Positions 53,093 through 60,904 of a stretch of DNA of 64,000 nt are shown here, one piece after another. Both the position numbers and the translations under genes were made by a program. The notes below the pieces were generated by a model. The model did no database searches, was not told the DNA's origin, and saw only the letters and a program-made list of their open reading frames with translations. Origin of the DNA: Pantoea deleyi (GTDB taxonomy: Bacteria > Pseudomonadota > Gammaproteobacteria > Enterobacterales > Enterobacteriaceae); NCBI RefSeq assembly GCF_022647325.1, contig NZ_CP071407.1:372001-436000 (forward strand), in the 5' to 3' direction. How positions within the stretch are numbered: position 1 is the first letter of the stretch; every line of letters starts with the position of its first letter.

Positions 53093-53776
53093 ATGAAATC
53101 AGCCACGCTGGAAGAGATCTACCGTTCTGCCAATGCGAAAACGGTCGCGACATGGGCGGAAAAACCCGGGATTGGTAAGGTAAAAGAGGAAAATTATTAT
53201 GACCCGGTGAAGCTTGCTCTGGCGACGGGTATTCAGCCGCCATTGTCAGCGGCGGTGTCACGGCTGATTACTGCGTTACAACAGTGCATTCAGCACGATC
53301 CTCTGGCGGATCTGCTGCCCGCACGAGGCTTTCATTTGACCTTTTTACCGCTGACCTTGCCGCTGTATAAAGAACATGAACCGTTGCCGGAGAAGGTGGC
53401 GCAACTGGCGGCTATCTGGTCAGACTATGAGGCAAAAAAACTGGTCATCCGGCATCTTCGCCTGGTGGCGCTGCCCGATCAGTTGCTGCTGGCTGGCATC
53501 CCCGAAAGCCCGGCCGCTGACCTGCGCCAGACCTTCTGCGAACAGGTGATGCAGTCTGACTGGAAAGCGGAGCTGTTGATGCGCCATGCCGGCCGGGCGC
53601 TGCCCGCGCCATTCTGGCACAGTACGATCCTGCGCTACCACGCTGATTTTCTGCCCGATAGCCTGCGCCGCTATTTTCTGGAACATCAGGACCGGGATTA
53701 TGGTGAAGTCAGCGGCGAGCTGATTCTGGCCAGCGTGAACTATAACTGGACAACCTGTCATCCCCTGTCGCGATGA
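53093..53776 (+). CDS. Two-histidine-motif (2H phosphoesterase-like) protein
   Basis: This 227-residue protein has two HxT/S-type motifs, FHLTFLPLTL (about residue 80) and FWHSTILRY (about residue 178), spaced and positioned as in the LigT/2H phosphoesterase fold. The rest is unrecognised, though LILASVNYNW near the end fits a terminal strand. If active it would cleave cyclic phosphodiesters of RNA or nucleotides. The start is ATG 53093 (GAAGGTCTGTG upstream). It is about 125 bases after the MFS gene on the same strand. Confidence 0.65.
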   Translation: MKSATLEEIYRSANAKTVATWAEKPGIGKVKEENYYDPVKLALATGIQPPLSAAVSRLITALQQCIQHDPLADLLPARGFHLTFLPLTLPLYKEHEPLPEKVAQLAAIWSDYEAKKLVIRHLRLVALPDQLLLAGIPESPAADLRQTFCEQVMQSDWKAELLMRHAGRALPAPFWHSTILRYHADFLPDSLRRYFLEHQDRDYGEVSGELILASVNYNWTTCHPLSR

Positions 53777-53834
53777 TCGCCGGCGCTGCCCGCCCTCCTG
53801 TGCGAAGCGTGGGCAGCGTCAGCACAGGGCCTTG

Positions 53835-54560
53835 CTATGCAGACATGCCGCCATCAATCACCAGTTCCGTGCCGCTGATATAGCGGCTCTCGTCGCAGGC
53901 CAGGAACAGCGCCGCTGACGCGACCTCATCGGGCTGACCCAGTCGTTTTGCCGGTATCTGCGCGCTCAGCGCCTCCCTGACTTCATCGCTTGCCTGATCA
54001 AACATCGGCGTGTCGGTCGGGCCGGGGCTGAGGGTATTGACCCGGATGCCGCGCGGGGCCAGCTCATGACTCCAGGTACGGGCGTAGGATCGCACCGCAG
54101 CCTTGCTGGCGGAATAGGTGCCGTAACCCGGATTCGCCATGCTGCCGGCGATCGAACCCACCAGCACGATGGCGCTGCCCTCCCCCATAAGCTGCACCGA
54201 ACGCTGCACCGCCAGCACCATGGCCCGCACGTTCAGATTAAAGGCGCGGTCAAAGTGCGCTTCCGTCGTCTCCTCCAGGCTCGCCGGTTCTGCCACGCCC
54301 GATGAGCTGACGAGGATGTCGAGACGGCCAGCGCTGACCTGCAGCGTATCGAACAGATGCGCAAGATCGTCAGGATGGGTGAGATCGCTGGCGATGGTCT
54401 CAATCTGACCCTCGGACAAGGCAGCAGCCTCAGCCAGCTGCGTTTCGCGGCGGCCGGTAATAAAGACCCGGGCTCCTTCCTGAGCAAATCGACGGGCAAT
54501 GGCGAGACCGATCCCGCTGCCGCCGCCGGTGATCAGGGCGACTTTTCCACGTAGTTTCAT
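53835..54560 (-). CDS. SDR-family oxidoreductase
   Basis: This 241-residue classical SDR has TGGGSGIGLAIARRFA, SSSGVAEPASL in the NNAG position, the serine in VLVGSIAGSM, and YGTYSASKAAV Tyr/Lys; the end GTELVIDGGMSA is typical. The substrate is unknown. The start is at MKLRGKVALITG (54560), with GGAG nine bases upstream. It diverges from an HxlR regulator, which probably represses it through the palindrome between them. Confidence 0.9.
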   Translation of the reverse strand: MKLRGKVALITGGGSGIGLAIARRFAQEGARVFITGRRETQLAEAAALSEGQIETIASDLTHPDDLAHLFDTLQVSAGRLDILVSSSGVAEPASLEETTEAHFDRAFNLNVRAMVLAVQRSVQLMGEGSAIVLVGSIAGSMANPGYGTYSASKAAVRSYARTWSHELAPRGIRVNTLSPGPTDTPMFDQASDEVREALSAQIPAKRLGQPDEVASAALFLACDESRYISGTELVIDGGMSA

Positions 54561-54595
54561 TTTTGGCGACTCCGGACAGACGTTAGACACCCGAT

Positions 54596-54612
54596 AATAT
54601 ATTTCGTATATT
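54596..54612. promoter_or_regulatory. Operator between SDR and HxlR genes
   Basis: AATATA-TTTCG-TATATT is a 6-bp inverted repeat with a five-base spacer, flanked at distance by GACAC (54586) and GTGTC (54615), forming a larger interrupted palindrome. Position suggests HxlR binding. Confidence 0.6.
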
Positions 54613-54662
54613 TAGTGTCAATTACGCACCTGATGTATACCAGATATCATCGAGGAAACCCT

Positions 54663-55043
54663 GTGACCACCGATATCACGACGCTGCTGGCCGAAATCAA
54701 CAGTACCCGCCCTATTCTGGAACAGGTGGCAAACAAATGGTCGGTGCTGATCCTGACCGTGCTGTGCGCCCAGCCCGCGCGCTTTAACGCCATCAAGCGC
54801 AGGCTCGACCCGATTACCCATAAATCGCTGACGGAAGCCCTGCGGCGACTCGAACGCAACGGATTGGTGAGCCGCAGGGTGATCGCCTCATCGCCCGTGG
54901 CCGTCGAATACGCGATCACGCCGCTGGGCCAGACCCTGCAGACCCCGTTTGTCGCGCTGGTCGGCTGGGCAAAGCAACATGGAGAGACGCTGGAACAGGC
55001 GCAGGTGGCCTATGATGCCGAAGGTGAGAACAGGGCCGGGTAA
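54663..55043 (+). CDS. HxlR-family transcriptional regulator
   Basis: This 126-residue winged-helix regulator matches HxlR: WSVLILTVLCAQPARFNAIKRRLDPITHKSLTEALRRLERNGLVSR. The family senses electrophiles or redox stress and often controls divergent oxidoreductases. No N-terminal cysteine for sensing is obvious, though a cysteine lies in VLCAQ. The start is GTG 54663, preceded by GAGGAAACCCT; earlier ATGs lie in the operator. It diverges from the SDR gene. Confidence 0.9.
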   Translation: MTTDITTLLAEINSTRPILEQVANKWSVLILTVLCAQPARFNAIKRRLDPITHKSLTEALRRLERNGLVSRRVIASSPVAVEYAITPLGQTLQTPFVALVGWAKQHGETLEQAQVAYDAEGENRAG

Positions 55044-55113
55044 AGTGGTGCGCTGAGATCGATCATGCCCGGTGAACGCGCGGGTAGTGAAAGACCGAGC
55101 GGGTCGGATCGGG

Positions 55114-55147
55114 CCAGATCCTGCTCTGTGCCATGAGCAGGATCTGG
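55114..55147. terminator. 13-bp inverted repeat between convergent genes
   Basis: CCAGATCCTGCTC and GAGCAGGATCTGG form a perfect 13-bp stem with an eight-base loop, between the HxlR and cyclase stops. It lacks a U-run. It may stop transcription or protect mRNA ends. Confidence 0.5.
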
Positions 55148-55204
55148 CGGCTCTGCCGGGCGCAGAACGTCACAGGAGCAGGCGGGGATCACCCCAGCCT
55201 TGGT

Positions 55205-56464
55205 TTACTGTCCGGCGGGCTGCGGCGGTGCGTCAAAAAACTGCCAGGTGCCGTCACGACGCGCTTTAGCCTGATACATCGCCTTATCCGCGTTCTCGAA
55301 TAACATTTTCGCAGAGGCAGAACCGAAGCGGGCAAGGCTGATACCAATCGAGGCGCTGATGCGCACCTCGACGTTATTAATGGTAAAGGGCTTTTGCAGG
55401 CTGCTGTTGATGCGCATAGCAATAGACGACGCCGCTTCACTGTCCATGCAGCGGGCTGCCACCACAAACTCATCACCGCCCAGCCGTGCCACCGAGTCGC
55501 CCGGACGCATGCAGCGTTGCAGGCGTTTGCTGACGCGCTGCAGCAGCGTATCGCCTGTCGCATGGCCCATCAGATCGTTCACCGCCTTGAAGCCGTTGAG
55601 ATCGATGAACATCACCGTGGTGTAGGCCTGTTCATCCGTCCGGGCCAGCATCCGCTCCACCTTATCGTTGATCCAGGCCCGGTTATGCAGCCCGGTCAGC
55701 TGATCCAGCGTTGCCAGCTTTTCGAGATCGCGTAACTTCTCTTTGTCACGCGTGATGTCGCGTGAAACCAGTACGGCCCCGATGTTTTTGCCCGTAGAGG
55801 GGTTGGTCACGCCACAGGCTTTGGTACCCACCAGCATGTAGTGGCCGTCGCGATGGAGTTTGCGCACCTCAACCACATCCGGCAGCACGCCGCCGCTGAA
55901 GAGCGTGGCCAGCGCTTCAGTCGCGGGCTGGCGGTCGTCGGGATGCAGTAAATCCACCACCCTGCGGCCGATCACCTCTTCGGCGGTCCAGCCAATCAGT
56001 TCGCAATAAGAGGGCGAAATGGAAACGTACCGGCCCTCTGCGTCGCAGTGGGCGATCAGATCGGTGCTGTTTTCGATTAAAAGACGGTATTCGGCCGCCG
56101 TGCGCAGCGCATCCTCCAGCGCTTTACGCTGACCGGTCACGTCGAGGATGAAGCCGTTGTACTGCAGATGAGAGGTGCCAGGCTGCGAATCGGGCAGGCC
56201 GGAGACCAGGACGCGGCGCGTCTTGCCATCCAGACAGTGAATCGGCACCTCAATGTGAAAAGGCGTCAGCTCTTCCAGCGCTGCCGTCAGCTGCAGGGCC
56301 ACCTTTGCATCATCCTCAGCCTGCGCCAGCCTCAGCCATGAACTCAGCGTCACGCCCCTGAGTTCAGGCATCACGCCGGCAGGACTTTCCTGGCTGGCGA
56401 TGCAGATACCCTGCGCGTCTGTAGACCAGACGGCGGTAAAGGAGGGTTTGATCATTGTGTACAT
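55205..56464 (-). CDS. PAS-PAS-GGDEF diguanylate cyclase
   Basis: This 419-residue protein has two PAS domains (about 1-120 and 122-245; the second contains STDLIAHCDAEGRYVSISPSYCELIGWTAEEVIGR) and a C-terminal GGDEF domain with an intact active motif LGGDEFVVAAR. The RxxD inhibitory site (RPGD) lies five residues before it, so it should make c-di-GMP with product inhibition. No membrane segment is seen, so it senses a cytosolic cue. The start is MYTMIKP at 56464. It is a single gene. Confidence 0.93.
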   Translation of the reverse strand: MYTMIKPSFTAVWSTDAQGICIASQESPAGVMPELRGVTLSSWLRLAQAEDDAKVALQLTAALEELTPFHIEVPIHCLDGKTRRVLVSGLPDSQPGTSHLQYNGFILDVTGQRKALEDALRTAAEYRLLIENSTDLIAHCDAEGRYVSISPSYCELIGWTAEEVIGRRVVDLLHPDDRQPATEALATLFSGGVLPDVVEVRKLHRDGHYMLVGTKACGVTNPSTGKNIGAVLVSRDITRDKEKLRDLEKLATLDQLTGLHNRAWINDKVERMLARTDEQAYTTVMFIDLNGFKAVNDLMGHATGDTLLQRVSKRLQRCMRPGDSVARLGGDEFVVAARCMDSEAASSIAMRINSSLQKPFTINNVEVRISASIGISLARFGSASAKMLFENADKAMYQAKARRDGTWQFFDAPPQPAGQ

Positions 56465-57107
56465 GGCGGTCGGCTCCGGCGTGACTGACGATATTAAACA
56501 AGCTCAATACTCGTCGCACAGACCTGATTATAACCGTTAAAACCCGCCCGGCACGGATGAGGGCGTCGGGCTGAGGTTCATTCCTGCGAGATTCTCCGCC
56601 CTGAACAATGGCTGCAACCCGAACCTGTCCGGCTGCATTTCTGAGGTGCCCTTCTCCCTGTGGCTCTGCGCAAATTTATAACCGGATGCAGTGATAAAGT
56701 ATTAGCCTGTGTATATCGGCTGATGCGCCGAAAACCTTTAACCCTGACATCCGTTTTTCCGGCCCGATCGCGGTGACGGACGTGGCGGTGCCTGCCGCCC
56801 CGGCGCCGTTTCGTGTTATCCGCCCGGCGGGTTCAGGACGCGGGCGAACCGTTGCAGGCTTTATCAGCGGCGGCGGCGGCACTGTGCAGTTTTATTTCTT
56901 AAACGCCCCGGCATCACTGATAACGTGCGGCCAGATTTACTGGTCACCGGCCCCGGCTTTTCATCCGCGAACAGCGTTTCAGATACCGTGCAGAAGCACC
57001 TGCTGACAAGCCACTAAGTCGAATCCGCCTCATGCCCTGGCGTGTCGCCTGTGCGCTTTTGTGAGCCGGATTGGATTGCTCAGCAAAATCGCTTCTCCCG
57101 CCGCTCG
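56465..57107. other. Gene-free region upstream of the COG4705 gene
   Basis: About 640 bases without a recognisable gene; open frames on both strands lack ribosome-binding sites. The right end contains the PmrA box. No repeats were seen. Confidence 0.4.
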
Positions 57108-57124
57108 CTTAATCTTTGCTTAAG
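57108..57124 (+). promoter_or_regulatory. PmrA box
   Basis: CTTAAT-CTTTG-CTTAAG matches the direct-repeat PmrA-binding pattern YTTAAK-N5-YTTAAK in spacing, with a TATAAC -10-like element at 57133-57138 nine bases downstream. It suggests PmrAB control (Fe3+, low pH, polymyxin). Binding is inferred. Confidence 0.7.
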
Positions 57125-57152
57125 ATTTTTCTTATAACCTCTGCGCTGTATT

Positions 57153-57170
57153 AGCCCATGTTGGGCTTTT
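57153..57170 (+). promoter_or_regulatory. Small leader hairpin before COG4705 gene
   Basis: AGCCC-ATGTT-GGGCT followed by TTTT, 15 bases upstream of the start codon. It looks like a weak intrinsic terminator or RBS-proximal structure. Confidence 0.45.
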
Positions 57171-57185
57171 CCGGAGTGTTACCCT

Positions 57186-57959
57186 ATGCAAAATAATCAC
57201 ACAGCCTCTCTCTCCTTCAGTAAAGTACCGGCCGTGACTGCGGCGTTCTGGCTGACTAAAATCGCGGCGACCACGCTGGGTGAAACCGGGGGTGACGCGG
57301 TGACGATGTCGATGAACCTCGGCTACCTGACCGGCACCCTGATTTTCGCCATCATCTTCCTGGTGGCGGTGGTGGTGCAGATTAATCGCCACAGCTTCAA
57401 CAAATGGATCTACTGGTTCACCGTGGTCGCCACCACCACCGTCGGAACCACGCTGGCGGATTTTGCCGACCGCTCGCTGGGCATCGGTTACCTGGGCGGC
57501 ACCCTGCTGCTGAGCATTCTGCTGGTGCTCTCGCTTTTCCTCTGGAAAGTGACCTGCGGCACGGTGGCGGTCAGCTCGGTCAGCAACGGCGTGACCGAGA
57601 CATTTTACTGGGTCACCATCATGTTCTCGCAGACGCTGGGCACCGCCCTGGGTGACTGGACGGCAGACAGCGAAGGACTGGGCTACGATGGCGGTATCCT
57701 GCTGTTTGTCGGCGCGCTGGCCCTCATCTGGGCGGCCAGCCGCTTCACTTCGCTGTCACGCACCGCGCTTTTCTGGGCCGCCTTTATTCTGACCCGCCCG
57801 CTGGGTGCGGTTGTCGGAGACTTCCTGGATAAACCCTTTGCCGCAGGCGGACTGGCGCTGAGCCGCTACGGTGCCTCGCTGGCCCTGGCGCTGATGATTA
57901 TCGCTTTTCTGGTTCTGCTGCCTCAGCGTCCCGCCACCCGGCGTGTCACGGCAGGCTGA
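57186..57959 (+). CDS. COG4705-type membrane protein with four internal repeats
   Basis: This 257-residue inner-membrane protein has about eight hydrophobic segments arranged as four repeats, each with a T-x-L/V-G...GD/AD signature: KIAATTLGETGGD, ATTTVGTTLADFAD, SQTLGTALGDW, and TRPLGAVVGDF. This internal repetition and the acidic residues in the membrane suggest a transporter. The family is uncharacterised as far as I know. The PmrA box upstream suggests a role in envelope or metal stress. CGGAGTGTTACCCT precedes the ATG, and a strong terminator follows. Confidence 0.8.
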   Translation: MQNNHTASLSFSKVPAVTAAFWLTKIAATTLGETGGDAVTMSMNLGYLTGTLIFAIIFLVAVVVQINRHSFNKWIYWFTVVATTTVGTTLADFADRSLGIGYLGGTLLLSILLVLSLFLWKVTCGTVAVSSVSNGVTETFYWVTIMFSQTLGTALGDWTADSEGLGYDGGILLFVGALALIWAASRFTSLSRTALFWAAFILTRPLGAVVGDFLDKPFAAGGLALSRYGASLALALMIIAFLVLLPQRPATRRVTAG

Positions 57960-57987
57960 GATTATCCTCTTCATCGCTGTGATCAGA

Positions 57988-58012
57988 GCCGCCCGTCAGG
58001 GCGGCTTTTTTT
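57988..58012 (+). terminator. Intrinsic terminator after COG4705 gene
   Basis: GCCGCCC-GTCA-GGGCGGC followed by TTTTTTT, 28 bases after the stop. A textbook terminator. Confidence 0.92.
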
Positions 58013-58278
58013 ACGCGCCGGAGCGATACGCGGATGACCGCAACCATCCTCTCCCTGTGCAGACCGCGATACTTTTCGTTTCCAGCCCGATGTTCATGCA
58101 CTACACTGCCCCGCGGGCCATCCACGCATCAGAAATCAGAGCGCTCAGGGACCCGGACCCTGCCCGCAATAACCCTGCGGCCACCGCGATAAACGATCAC
58201 AAACACCCTCAGCCCGGAACAGAGAATGCTTATGCCAGATCCCCGTTTTCCCCCCAGCGCCCGCGGCCCGTCAGCACG

Positions 58279-58890
58279 ATGGTGAACCGTCCGCTGTTTG
58301 TCACGCTGGATGGCCCCAAAGGTGCCGGGAAAACCACCCTGCTGGAGGCAATTACCCAGGGTCTGAGAGCCGGAAAACACAAGGTGGTCCGGCTGTGCGA
58401 GAAGAAAAGCGATCCTTTCAGAGCGGAAACCATGCTGCTGGTGAACCGGATCGCCAGACAACCCTCTGCTGAGCTGGAACGGGAGATTTGCAAACGCTTT
58501 GCGCTGAGCCGGGCGTGGATTTCACAGCAGGTTCTGACCCGGCAGCCAGCCGACAGCATTATCCTGATGGATCGCTGGTATCCCTCAGACGCCGCGTTTC
58601 GCCGGATGATCCCTTTTGCGGAGATTTTAAAGCTCAACGGGGATCACAACGTGCGTGTGCCGGACCTGCATGTCGGCGTGGTGACCGCCCCGGCGGTATC
58701 CTGGGCAAGAGCCGCGGCGCGATCGCGGGGTCTGGGCAGCACCGTGATCCACCGGCTGGAGGAGCACGCTGCCTGTACCCGTGCGTTTGAACGGGAGATC
58801 GCCCGTAACGGCTGGTTAGTATGCCGTAATGAGGGAAGCCTGGATGAGGCAGCGCAGCAGGTGATTAGGGCCATTATCGCACTGCGCTGA
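58279..58890 (+). CDS. Thymidylate kinase-like P-loop protein
   Basis: This protein of about 203 residues has a Walker A motif GPKGAGKTT and the dTMP kinase-like DRWYPSDAAFRRM segment, resembling the DR(Y/W) motif of TMP kinases. The chromosomal tmk is normally elsewhere, so this is a divergent paralog with unknown substrate. The start is uncertain: ATG 58279 has no good ribosome-binding site, and upstream in-frame ATGs would cross the terminator region. A short overlapping frame precedes it. Confidence 0.7.
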   Translation: MVNRPLFVTLDGPKGAGKTTLLEAITQGLRAGKHKVVRLCEKKSDPFRAETMLLVNRIARQPSAELEREICKRFALSRAWISQQVLTRQPADSIILMDRWYPSDAAFRRMIPFAEILKLNGDHNVRVPDLHVGVVTAPAVSWARAAARSRGLGSTVIHRLEEHAACTRAFEREIARNGWLVCRNEGSLDEAAQQVIRAIIALR

Positions 58891-59128
58891 GCCTTCAGGC
58901 TGGCATCACCTGCACCCGTGTCGCGCTGCCAGCCAGCGCGACACGGGGTGCAGCCGTGCTTCAGGCATCTGCCGGACACCTCCCGCTGAACCGGGAAGGG
59001 CCTGCTGGCCGTTCACCCGCAAAGTGAAAAATTCTCACCTGACATTTCCTTGTCCGAAATCAACTCAGGTCCGATTAGCGCTGGCCCGTATACGCCGCTT
59101 TCCCTTATAAATTGGCTTCATTTTTCAG

Positions 59129-60457
59129 ATGAGGCACAGGGAATTGCGCTACGCATCACTACCCTTCAACCACAATCAGGTGGGCTGGCCAGCGGGTCAG
59201 TACGCCTTTCCGCCGCAGCCGATGCTGCGGGGTCAGATCGCTGCCGACTGGCTTATCGTCGGCGCGGGATTTGCCGGCGTGGCGTTTGCGCGCCGGCTGT
59301 CGGAAATCAATCCCGATCTGAAAATAATCATCGTCGACGCCTACAGCCCGCGCGAAAGCGCATCGGCCCGTAACTCCGGCTTTGTCATTGGCCTGCCGCA
59401 TAATATCGGCAGCTCAACGGCCGAATTAAAAAAGGCCAACGCCTACCGTCATTTGCTGCAGGAGGGCATCCGGCAGCTGGAGCAGGTGATGGCTCAGCAT
59501 GGCATTACGTGCGACTGGGAAAAGGTGGGTAAATATCACTGTCAGGCCGAACGGGGTAACGACCGTATTCTGCAGGAGTATGCCCGTCAGCTCGATTCAA
59601 TGGAGGAGCCCTGGACGCTGGCAGAGGGGGACGCGCTCTATCAGAAACTCGGCACGCGCTTTTACCACAAAGGTATCTATACGCCGGGCTGCGTACTGGT
59701 CAATCCGGCGCAGCTGATTGCCGGACTGAACCACTGCCTGCCCGAGAACGTACAGCGTTATGATAATACGCCCGTGCTGGGAGTGCGTTACGGCAGCGTG
59801 GCTGAAGTGCTGACGCCTTATGGTGTTATCAGAACGCCCAGAATAATGCTGGCGACCAACGCACTTTCGCCTGAACTGCGGCCGGGGCTTTCCCGTCAGG
59901 CGGCGATGGCGACCTTCGCCAGCCTGACCGACCCGCTGACGGACGCGCAGCTGGCCTCCCTGCCGCCGATGCAGAGCTGGGGGCTTACACCGGTCAATGC
60001 CATTGCCGGTGCCACCTTCCGCTTTACACCGGATCGCCGTTTCCTGATCCGTCAGCACGTCATCCCCGCACTGAAAGGTCAGGTGAGTGCCGCGCAGACC
60101 TGGCAGGCAACCCAGCTGCATCAGCAGTTATTCCATAAAGTCTACCCGACCCTGCGCGAGGTCAGCATCAGCCAGACCTGGTCCGGGACGCTGAGCGTCA
60201 CCCGCAACGGCGCGCCGGAATGGGGCGAGCTGAACCGGTTTATCTGTACGGCGGGCGGCTGTAACGGCGCGGGCGTATCCAAGCAGACGGTAGCGGGCAG
60301 CCTGCTGGCTGATTTCATGCTGAAACAGGATAACCCGCACCTTGCGGATATGCTGTCGCTCGGAAAAGCCAGCTTTATGCCACCTTCACCGGCGCTGGAT
60401 ATCGGGATTGCGCTCTCGCTGCAGAAAGAGCGGTATCTGGGCAGAAAAGAGGTTTAA
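59129..60457 (+). CDS. DAO-family FAD-dependent oxidoreductase
   Basis: This 442-residue flavoprotein has the FAD Rossmann loop LIVGAGFAGVAFARRLSE and the ARNSGFVIG segment of the DadA/PuuB-type amino acid/amine oxidase family, with CTAGGCNGAGVSKQTVAGSLLAD at the end. It likely oxidises an amine or D-amino acid; the substrate is unknown. The start at 59129 has no strong ribosome-binding site, and an internal start is possible. It precedes eptA by 450 bases. Confidence 0.85.
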   Translation: MRHRELRYASLPFNHNQVGWPAGQYAFPPQPMLRGQIAADWLIVGAGFAGVAFARRLSEINPDLKIIIVDAYSPRESASARNSGFVIGLPHNIGSSTAELKKANAYRHLLQEGIRQLEQVMAQHGITCDWEKVGKYHCQAERGNDRILQEYARQLDSMEEPWTLAEGDALYQKLGTRFYHKGIYTPGCVLVNPAQLIAGLNHCLPENVQRYDNTPVLGVRYGSVAEVLTPYGVIRTPRIMLATNALSPELRPGLSRQAAMATFASLTDPLTDAQLASLPPMQSWGLTPVNAIAGATFRFTPDRRFLIRQHVIPALKGQVSAAQTWQATQLHQQLFHKVYPTLREVSISQTWSGTLSVTRNGAPEWGELNRFICTAGGCNGAGVSKQTVAGSLLADFMLKQDNPHLADMLSLGKASFMPPSPALDIGIALSLQKERYLGRKEV

Positions 60458-60628
60458 CCGTCAGCGCAACCGCAAGCACAGCGCCGCGGTAAACCGATCC
60501 GTTGCGCGTCAGCGCCTCAGCAGATACTCCTTCAGATGCGTGTCTGCTGAGCCTGATTTCACCGGCCAGACTGTTTTGCCGTTACTCCACGCCCTGCTTA
60601 ACAAAACAGGCGGGCTTTGGCGAAGAGA

Positions 60629-60644
60629 TGTGATCAGCATCACA
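60629..60644 (+). promoter_or_regulatory. CRP-like site upstream of eptA
   Basis: TGTGA-TCAGCA-TCACA is a perfect match to the CRP half-sites. It lies 260 bases upstream of the eptA start, far for direct activation, and may serve an unseen promoter. Confidence 0.65.
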
Positions 60645-60680
60645 CATCGGCGATAACAGGCGCACAAACTGTAGAAAAAA

Positions 60681-60697
60681 GTTCATGAATACTTAAC
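60681..60697 (+). promoter_or_regulatory. Degenerate PmrA-box-like element upstream of eptA
   Basis: GTTCAT-GAATA-CTTAAC has the right five-base spacing but only one good half-site. It lies 208 bases upstream of eptA. Low confidence; noted because eptA is a PmrA target elsewhere. Confidence 0.3.
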
Positions 60698-60904
60698 AGT
60701 AGTGGACCTGAAAAGGCCCCCATCCGGCCCCCGCCCTGTTCGTTATCTCATCAGGTAAAGGTAATCACGTGCCACTTTATTAATGACACTCCCTGACTTC
60801 GTTTATTTGCTCTGCCCGGCGCAAAATTCTGATTAATGCTTGCCTGCCTGCTCAGAAATTCATGTTTATTTGCACAGTTCACTTCAGGGTTACGGAATAC
60901 CTTC

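Noticed and set aside
55114..55147. Possible attachment site or transposon end at the 13-bp inverted repeat
   Set aside because: It sits exactly between two convergent stops, as a terminator-like hairpin would; there is no second copy or mobile gene.
57943..58278. N-terminal extension of the thymidylate-kinase-like gene
   Set aside because: The extension crosses a strong intrinsic terminator at 57988-58012 and has no domain resemblance.
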